A stretch of DNA of 40,303 bases from Klebsormidium nitens. Taxonomy: Eukaryota > Streptophyta > Klebsormidiophyceae > Klebsormidiales > Klebsormidiaceae. The DNA lies in the NCBI GenBank assembly GCA_000708835.1, contig DF237625.1:1-40303 (forward strand), given 5' to 3'. The first letter of the stretch is position 1, and each line of letters begins with the position of its first letter. The notes beneath the pieces were generated by a model that worked only from the letters and a program-made list of their open reading frames with translations, was not told the origin of the DNA and did not search any database. Shown here piece by piece: positions 32,801-40,303 of this stretch. The position numbers and the translations under genes were made by a program.

Positions 32801-35800
32801 TTGATTGCGCTGCATGCTTGGTCTTCGTTTGCATGGCAGCGGCTGCCCACTCGGCGAGGGCGACCACGTCAGGAACGTCCTCGTACAGCATGGTCGCCGG
32901 AAGGGGGACCCCCACGAACTCGGAGATTAACTGCGCCAAATGACACATTGGATTTGAAAGTAGAACTGGATTGAGATAAAATCAAACTTCTGACTTTGGC
33001 GAAAGAGAGGAGAGATTGCGGAGAAGAACCCAGCTCTTTGAATTTGGATTGCGCATACTGCATGGACGCTCGTTCTACCTCATACAATAGCTTCTTCACA
33101 GCCTTCAAGATAAGACTGCCCAGAAAGCAAAGGCAGTTTTTGAAACCTGAAAACAAATCTACGTCATCTGAACGCGTAAAGTCAGGACTTCTATCAGACT
33201 AGATTTGGCTACCGCAGGGCCTAAGGAGGTTCTTGATTACAAAACTGGGCGCTCTGAAATCACCCTCAGAAGAAGTGCCCGAGAAACTTTACCTTGGCCA
33301 GCTCGGTCGCTGTCAGACTGCTGAGGCCCAAGTCCAGAAGCGGGGGTGCTTTGCCCCCGGACTGAGCGTCCAGTTCTTGCGCATCCAGTCCCAGGACTTG
33401 GGCGGCTGTCCGGCGGACGGTGTCCAGAACTCTGTTGAATGTCACTTCCTTTTCCTGCAAGTATGACAAAAGACCTCGTTTCGGTCGGGGCCTCCATTTG
33501 AGGATTTTCAGTGTTCGACAGCGCTTCAGAAGACCTCAGTAAACACCTCTTACTATCTTCAAACAAGCTACAGAAGAATCTCATAGAAACCTCTGGTCAG
33601 TCTTCTTTCATTTAGCCACGGGTACGAAGCACCTTGGCGTTGCCAGCTTCAGCTGACGGGTCAATGTGGATCTATTAAACGAGCAGAATTGACACAGGCT
33701 TTCCGTAAAAGTCGGGAGGTTGAGTAAGCAGATCGATACAAGGACGTCCAAGAAATGAGAGTGCTGCCATTAAGAAAACGAAGATTAACCTCAATTCAAA
33801 AGACCGGCTGCCATGCAATGGCATGAGTATCTTCAGATGAAGCTCATTTTTTGAAGATTGAAAGCGCTGACCTTCGTCTGTGCAGCGTTTGTAACTGGAG
33901 GAACCGAATTTTCTGACAGTGCTTCAAGACCCGCGTACATGGCTGCCACGTGGCTCTTCAGGAGCTCGTTCGCTGGGCCACGTGCTATCTCGCCCTTGAC
34001 CGTCCGGGGGAAGGTGACCTGTGGAAGGAACATGGTCAGTGAAACGTAATGTAGCGAAGCAGGGTTCCCGCTCTTTGCGTTATCCTCAACTCGTCTGTAA
34101 TTTCTGCTTATAATCTCAAGTTTCCCGAAGCGCGGGAGGAGAACTTCATCCACGTAGGCCACCTTCAAGGAATCCGGCAGCGAATTATTGCAGAAGATTG
34201 ACACGTGAATCGTCCGACGGACCCTTTAGCTTGGAAAAGTTTTGAATGACCTTTTGAAGTAACGGCAGTCACACCTATTTCCTTCACGTCGACCCACACT
34301 CCGATGCTCCTCAGAAAGAAAATATTGGGTGCAGAAAACCAGATTCCTGCTAGCAGGAAACCGCCCCACCTTTTGAGAATCTTCTTGGGAAAGAACGCAG
34401 ATCGCTCCTCGCGCGACCCACGAGCTGGACGGCATCCTCTTGTTGATGGCCTGGACCAAAGCCCACACCTGGCCTCGGACCCACTCCTGAAAGAGGAGGA
34501 GGATAGAAGTTTTTCACGACACAAATTGATTAAGTTGAACACAAAAGTGAAGCCTCGAAGTGGTCGGTTTGGAAGGCTGCGGATTGGGCTGTCTGACGAT
34601 TCAAACGTCAAGAGATCAGCAGCAACCTTGTTTTCTGGAGCGATCGATGGGGTCAGCAACTGACACCTTCTCTTGCATTTCTTGCAATCTTTCCTTGTAC
34701 TTGCGAGCATGAGACGAAACTGCTTGTAGAAATAGCTGGTTCATCAGCAGAAGCAGTGAGGTGGGACCTATCGCGGGCCAACTCCGCAAGGGTTCACCAA
34801 AGGACCTTAGAAGGCAATATCAAAGCTCAGCTCCAAGCAAGATTTTTCAGTTACGAGGAAGCTCCCGAGCATCTCTCGCTTTCAAAGGTCACAGAAGTCA
34901 CGAATGTTCGAGCGACGGATTGGGTGCACCATTCTTCCTGTTCTAGCCATTCAGCCAGACGTTACCGCGAGATCTCTTGCAGATGAGAAAACAATTTGAG
35001 TTAAAGCTGGATCTGACGTACCTCCTGGTCCTGACCTGCTGACGTCAGCTGCTCCACAGCCGCCCAGTCCGGTTTGACGACCAGCCCCGGCCGCGGGTAA
35101 CCGCTGCCCACTGCGATCGCATCCTGCAAGTGACACGTGTCATTTTGCAGATGATTTCCAATCAAAGCCGACAGCGCGGTATCGCTGATCAGGAACGGGT
35201 GCCACGTCCCCTGCACTAGCTCAGTGATACTTCGCGAGCAAGTGGTATCTGCTCGACTGCTCTCATTTTAGCTGCAGTCGCATGCTGACGTAAATCTTCC
35301 TTACGCTAACGGCCCAGCTTTTCGCGCAGGGGAGAACTGGCAGCGTCTCCAACACTAGCAGACACTGAAACAGCACTAGTTCACCTTCTTGTTTAACACG
35401 TAAAGAACCTTCCAGAGCTGACGCGTCCCACGGCAACCCTGCGGAAGTAGATGTTCCTAACCATCTTGCCTAAATCTGGTGGGCTAGCAGCCTGACCTGA
35501 ACAAACGGCAGCTCCTGGACCGCCCCCTCGAAGGCTGTCGGGTTGGTTTTCTCCCCGGTCGAGTGGACCAGCAAGTTGTCGGCCCGGATGACAGACTCGA
35601 TCCACGTGGCGCCGTCAGAGGATGGGGGGTAGACCAGGAAGAGGTCGCCCGTTTGGTAGGGGACGTCGGAAGACGGGGCGAGAGGGCGGATCTGTAAGAG
35701 GGTTTGAGGTCGTTTACAGAGGGTTGTAAGTGGGTTTAGGAAGGGCATCGAAAGGGTGGGAAGAGGTCGCCCGGGATGGGGTGAGAGGGCGGCAGCTGTA

Positions 35801-38800
35801 GAAAGATTTGCAGTCGTAACAGAGGTTACAATCAAGTTACAGGAGGTTAAGGAAAGGTGAAAAGTGAGCTTATAGAGGGTGTAAGGGTGAAATTACGATG
35901 AGATGACGGCATCAGAGTGGCAGGATTCTGCATTTACCGAAGCAGCCGCGACAGCATGGATCGTTGACTGTTAAGCACAAGCTCGAATCACCAGCAGAAC
36001 GTGCCATCTGGTTCTACTCTCGTGCATTCTTTTCTTTCCTCGTTTTCGCTATGCTGGCATTCTACACGCAAAAGAACCGAAACAAAGCATCTAAAGAAAG
36101 CATGCGAAACAGGAAGGGTATGAGCAGATATCTGTCTCCCGTCCCACCTTCATGTGTCCGGCTTGTCAAGATACCGACTGCAAGAACTCCTGCGCTAATC
36201 TCGGTCTAGTTTCATTTGATTGGGCTCTGCTGTCGGATTACACGAAGAGCATGGAAGAGAAAGATGAAATATCAAGATTAGGAGTTGGATGTTTTGCCCC
36301 CCTCCCACCTTCATCTGCCCGGTTTGCCGATCCACCGACTGTAAGTACCCCTGCGCGATTCCCGGAAGAGTCGCCAGAGCGCCTAATATGACGTGCCCAG
36401 GCACGGGGCTCTCCACAAATCGCACGTGATCTGCCCACCGGGGTCCCGGCAGTCTGAGTGCACTACGCGTAGGCCCCCCCCCGGGAATACCGATCGCCAC
36501 AGCGCCAATCTCCGTGGTGCCATAACCGTTGATCAAGCGGACGCCCCTGGGAAAAGAAGTAAATAGCGTATGTAACCTTAAGAGGAGAGATGACGATTAT
36601 GGAGTTGGGGAGAGTGTGCGGAGAATAGGTGAGCTCGAGGGGGACCATAAGCCTGCGATGCTGCGCACTAGGTCGCCCGATTTCCGCCTAAGAGGGGCCC
36701 CGTTTAGATCTAGGAGGCACGGTTCCAAGACACGGTTTTCCTTGGGACTTTGAAGGGTTTGACAATCTTGGCTGATGGTTTTCAAGTTTGACTGCGTTTA
36801 TGCATCTTTCGATCTGCTCGAACAGGCATTTTGTGACAGATGCTTGATTGGACCCTCCTTGTGTCAGTGCCAGGCAACAATGGCAAAAATATCTTGATAC
36901 GAACCTTTGCTTTGCCTTCGCACTCGCTAGCGTTCAAGGTGAGGCGTGAAACTCGATACACTGCAAACAATGTAGAATTGCGGGGAAGCAGAGATGTATC
37001 CGCTTTAGTCAAATAGATCGGCTGATTAATCGGATGCAATCATAGGGCTTTACCTTGACACCATGAACTTCCACGCCCAGTCAGCCAGCGGTGCTCCGCA
37101 GCACTTCAGCGAGTGTAGTGTTAAGAGTGTTGACAGCGTCTTGGAATCCCTGCGCGCATAGCACAAACGCAGGCATCAGATCTTCTTCCTTTGGAGATAG
37201 CGCGCCAGATGTTGATAAATCAGGTGACTGCGCTGGTTTCGCGCGGGCAAAGCTTACCAGAATCTGACTCGTTGTAAATATCGACATGATCCTGCAATGT
37301 TCGTTGCTTGCACCTTCCAACCATGTTTCAGAATGACAAGCGGGTACGACGGAGTGCTTTACCTATGTTTAGCCGGATAGCCAAAGAACAGGCTTTCTTG
37401 GCCTGTTAAATCCAGTTCCGTTCCTTCCTTGGCAGGAAGATAAGATTCCATCTTATCTTCTGCGAACGAAGAAATTGTACGGGGACCGACGAAAGGCCCT
37501 ACCCGTGCGGTTCCTCTTCCCGTTTGACCATGTGGCACCACTGCTCGACGATGATGGGGACCGCGAACATGAGGTGCGACCCGCTGTCCTCGATCGCCTG
37601 AAGGAGGCCCTCGGGGGTCGGCGCGGACGCGAACTGCGTGTCGGGGTTTTACAATTTCGAAACGTTAAAGGATCAAGGGTTTGGACGACGCAGGAAGAAC
37701 TTTCATCGAGAAATGCCTTCGCGAATTTGCACTAATTGTGCGCTCGGCGAGACGAATCTGGAGACTCAAATCTCTGGACGCTGCGCTTGTCGCTTAGAGG
37801 AGCAGCTTCTGGCAGAGCGCAGAGCAATAAGGAGGCAAGGAACATGCCGCCAGCGGAGCAAGCAGGTTCCCTTCAAACAAAACGGACTTAGCACTTTCAC
37901 GATCGTTTGATGTCTTCTGTGGATCTCTCAAGCTTTGATGGGGATTTTGAATACTTTTGTGTCGATTCCAAGAGGCGGCGACCCTTCGGATTTAAATCTT
38001 CTCTTTTGACGTAGAGCATTCGAAGCGCAAATTAGCTTTGACCGGGACGAAGGTAGACTCTTCGAACTGTCGATGGAAGATCTCCGTGTTTCTGAGCGGG
38101 TTTCACCCTTAGCTGAGGACAGCAACTCGATGGAACTCCGCCGGTGGCTGACTAAGTCGTATCGACCGCGAAAATTTGAGGACTCAGCCTTCTTAAAAGG
38201 TGAATCTCAACATGAAGCTAGACCTTTGGAAAACGCCGAATTTGAGAAGAAAGGGAAACGTCCGAAACGCACCGTAGCCGAGTAGTAGGGCAAGCCCGAG
38301 TAGAGGGGCACGCCGATTTCGAAGAACCCGACCACATGAAACAGGGGCATCCAGCCCAACTGGATGGGCGAAGTCCCCGGGGGAGCGTTTGATGAGTCCA
38401 GGTCCTGCGCGGCAAAGAGGCGTAATGATTTTGAAAAGCCTAAGGCTCTAGAACTCCTAAAGCTCACGAAAAGGAGAAGCAAGAGGAATGAAAGACAAAC
38501 GGACACCAGGATGCTCCTGACCAAAAATTCATCGGCTTTACGCGATGAAGTCCAGGCCAAATGAAGAAGTGGGGAAAAGGCTGGGCGCCGAAAGAAAGAA
38601 ACAGAGTGAAGAAAAGGAGCACGGGAGGCATTTGAAAGGCGAGACGAGTTATTTTGATCTAGGTTTCTGAAGACGACAACAAGGGCGGGTTTACGGACGT
38701 GCCTTGGGGCAGTTAGAAGTGCTAGCGGCAGTTTTGAAGCTCTGAAGTGTGCCGAGACGGAAGGCAATCTGGTAGTATCGGTCAAGCCAAAGGGCGAAGG

Positions 38801-40159
38801 CCGGAAGCTCTGGCAGAGGCACTCGTTTATGGTCCATCGCTCCGTCACGTCATCTCGAATCTCGTCGTCTCAGATTGGGCGTTACAATCATTCCTGCGAC
38901 CGCTCACCTCAGTCGCACGCGCTACTTCGACCAGGCTGTCGTGGCTGCGAACGACCTGCTTGGGCAGCCCGGTGGTACCTCCCGTGTGCATAATGACTGC
39001 CGGAGCAGATGCCTGGGGCGCGGCAGAAACATCCGACGGTCAGTTTCCAATTAAGCAAGCCATGTATTACCCCCTTGTCCCGCACCGATTTCAGAAAAGG
39101 CATCATTTTTCAAAGCTCCAAGCTTCGTAGAGTCCTCTTTCGTGTTCGAATAGCACCACAAACGTAGACTGTAATTGGTTTTGAAATTTGGACGAGAGCA
39201 GACTGGGCCTCGTGACAGCAAGTCCATCCAAACCAATGCAAGCCTGTCATAAAAGCTGTTCCACAACACCTGTTCTACTTTTCCACAGTGCATTACCGAT
39301 ATGCGTGGCGGACTATCTCTCGATTCTCAAACCTGATTTCTAAGAACTCACGTACAAGCGGCTCTCCGCCGTTCAAAAGCAGCCTGCTCGAACCTCAGAA
39401 CTGGTCGTACAGATCATAACCACTGGGTTATATCAACTATCATTAGCGTCATCAATACTCGCCCATTCTTCCCACCTCAGAGTAGTCCCAAACCTTCACT
39501 TCTGCCGCGCCCACGTGGCCCCCCTTTGCACCGTTGCTTTCCGCCGGATCGCCGTTCATTTCGCCATCCACTACACTTTTGTACATCGGAGGCAGGACCT
39601 TTGAGCCAGAGGCAACCGCTTCCGCCAGCGCGCCCTTGTTCAGCCGCAGGAGCAACGGGCGGTCTTCGACATCAAACGTCTGTAGTGTGCCGAAGTGCCG
39701 GTTTGAGATGCAAGAACTACTACGATTTCACGGAAGTTTAGACACAAATAATCGGGGCATTCAGGTCACAGCCGCAAAGGCATGTCAAGTGCTGCCAGGA
39801 GCGCAATGAGTGGTGCCTTTGGCTGGTCCAAGAAGGGCTTTACTTGAGTCTCAAGAAGGAAATCGCAAAGTTCGACGTTGCTGTGTGCCTGAAAGTTTGA
39901 GGCCGCCTATGTTACCTTCGAGATTCCCAATTCGACGAAACTGCTGACGAAATCGTTGGGCAAGATCAGCCGGGTTAGGTTTTGAGAACCAAGAGCGTGC
40001 TGAGCCGAAATGCTATGCTGAGCCGTACAAGTACTTCCCGGGGGCAAACGTTTGATCACTGTGTATGTGTTGAGAACTCACTTTCAACACTCGCTTTCCC
40101 GCAATCTCAGTCTCGGGAGAGACCAGCAGCACCGAAGGGGCGGATTGGGACACCAAGTG
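26849..40159 (-). CDS. Second NRPS-like A-T-R reductase copy, 5'-incomplete (exons 4-27 visible), with an in-frame stop
   Basis: Minus-strand exons, matched to the plus copy as 4-27: 40159-40082, 39679-39476, 39012-38908, 38404-38273, 37633-37503, 37149-37054, 36546-36309, 35691-35497, 35123-35022, 34486-34370, 34018-33872, 33454-33293, 32930-32793, 32204-32097, 31770-31637, 31173-31000, 30774-30706, 30384-30264, 29940-29779, 29352-29264, 28780-28705, 28019-27891, 27418-27359, 26920-26849. Every phase matches the plus copy. Lengths differ only in exons 7, 17, 19 and 24. Adenylation motifs (HTGGTTGLPK, YGTTEIG, YQTGDLF, GEKTNP, FPRTVKGEIAR), the carrier LGLSSLTATEL and reductase TGATGFIGSHVL and YALTK are present. 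Two signs of decay: the last codon of exon 24 is TAG (28707-28705) where the plus copy has GAG, which would remove the last 86 residues; and CLVRG has become CLVWG. Exons 1-3 should lie beyond the right edge. It may be a young pseudogene or make a shortened protein; the downstream exons still read open. Confidence 0.82.
28705..28707 (-). other. In-frame TAG at the end of exon 24 of the minus-strand reductase
   Basis: The exon reads GAC ATC TAT TAG and is followed at once by a good donor GTGAGA. The plus copy reads GAC ATC TAT GAG and then GTAAGC. A single G-to-T change explains it. No alternative donor in the vicinity avoids the stop. Three exon junctions lie downstream, so nonsense-mediated decay of the message would be expected. 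Confidence 0.8.
32548..32638 (-). repeat. 46-bp tandem duplication in intron 16 of the minus-strand reductase
   Basis: The unit starting GCTACTTGTGATATC and ending GGCGGCCCGGAAA occurs at 32548-32593 and again from 32594, identical apart from one A at the junction. It lies within the intron between exons 16 and 17 of the minus copy and looks recent. Confidence 0.9.
35755..35798 (-). repeat. Degenerate duplicate of the start of exon 11, inside intron 10 (minus copy)
   Basis: On the minus strand CTACAG is followed by CTGCCGCCCTCTCACCCCAT and then CCCGGGCGACCTCTTCC. This follows the start of exon 11 (35691 downward: ATCCGCCCTCTCGCCCCGTC, then CGGGCGACCTCTTCC), with a deletion between the two halves. 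It lies about 104 bp upstream of the real exon, at nearly the same place as the relic in the plus copy. Confidence 0.75.
36140..36199 (-). repeat. Degenerate duplicate of the 3' end of exon 10, inside intron 10 (minus copy)
   Basis: The 60 bases at 36140-36199 align without gaps to 36301-36360, the last 52 bases of exon 10 plus its donor, with roughly three quarters identity. The duplicate keeps the ATGAAG|GTGGGA donor context in mutated form. Copies are 161 bp apart. I did not find a matching duplicate in the plus copy. Confidence 0.75.
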
Positions 40160-40303
40160 CTGCACGGATGAAGCTGGCATCAGCAACAACCTAAAGAATG
40201 GTGTCAAAAAGCGTGAGCAGCGTGCCCCACAGCCATAGAAGCTTCAAATCTCGTGTCCAGCCTTGACTCGTGCTCCGAAACAACTGGGGATTTTCCAAAG
40301 CTG
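40160..40303 (-). other. Part of intron 3 of the minus-strand reductase, up to the window edge
   Basis: The acceptor CAG of exon 4 ends at 40160 on the minus strand. The remaining 143 bases to the right hold no sequence resembling exons 1-3 of the plus copy. Intron 3 of the plus copy is 269 bp, so exon 3 is expected just beyond the window. Confidence 0.65.

Noticed and set aside
38747-39130. 127-codon plus-strand frame in the minus-strand reductase
   Set aside because: It is the complement of exon 6 (HTGGTTGLPK motif) and flanking introns.
1-40303. Search for CRISPR arrays, bacterial operons, insertion sequences or phage genes
   Set aside because: No regularly spaced repeats, transposase-like frames or bacterial gene spacing were seen; all supported genes are intron-containing and eukaryotic.

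Overview
The window looks like nuclear DNA from the green plant lineage. Genes are split into many short exons joined by 0.2-0.8 kb GT-AG introns. One gene is a plant COMT-type O-methyltransferase, and one intron carries degenerate CCCTAAA (plant-type telomere) heptamers. A streptophyte alga or early land plant fits best; I cannot name the genus from the sequence. All gene models below were built by hand from splice sites, reading phase and comparison of the two internal paralogues, without transcripts or database searches.

Layout, left to right. (1) 1-753: presumed upstream region of the first gene. (2) 754-4303, plus strand: a 7-exon, 396-residue O-methyltransferase. (3) 5623-20882, plus strand: a 27-exon gene for a protein of about 1153 residues with adenylation, carrier (phosphopantetheine) and NAD(P)-dependent thioester-reductase domains, i.e. 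an NRPS-like carboxylic acid reductase. A 695-N assembly gap lies inside exon 10. (4) 21845-23480, minus strand: a 3-exon EF-hand protein of 215 residues. (5) 23481-26848: gene-poor DNA with GC-rich palindromes, a small tandem repeat and a tRNA-like relic. (6) 26849-40159, minus strand: exons 4-27 of a second copy of the reductase gene, running off the right edge. The two reductase genes are convergent, with the EF-hand gene between them.

How the genes may work together. An A-T-R enzyme activates a carboxylic acid with ATP, loads it on its own carrier domain and releases it reductively as an aldehyde or alcohol. An adjacent phenol-type O-methyltransferase could methylate the substrate or product. 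The block OMT + A-T-R + inverted A-T-R paralogue is therefore a candidate small-molecule gene cluster in a photosynthetic eukaryote. A-T-R enzymes of this type are best known from fungi, so this block is the most interesting content of the window. The product is unknown.

The two reductase copies share the phase of all 24 comparable exons and nearly all exon lengths, while their introns look largely unalignable. The minus-strand copy shows decay: an in-frame TAG at the end of exon 24 and an Arg-to-Trp change in the presumed NADPH-binding loop. The plus-strand copy has lost one acceptor AG and appears to use another 45 nt upstream. Intron 10 of both copies holds a degenerate duplicate of the start of exon 11. 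Comparison with the intact paralogous exon (238 nt) shows that the 695-N gap is very probably a negative-overlap artefact with no missing sequence.
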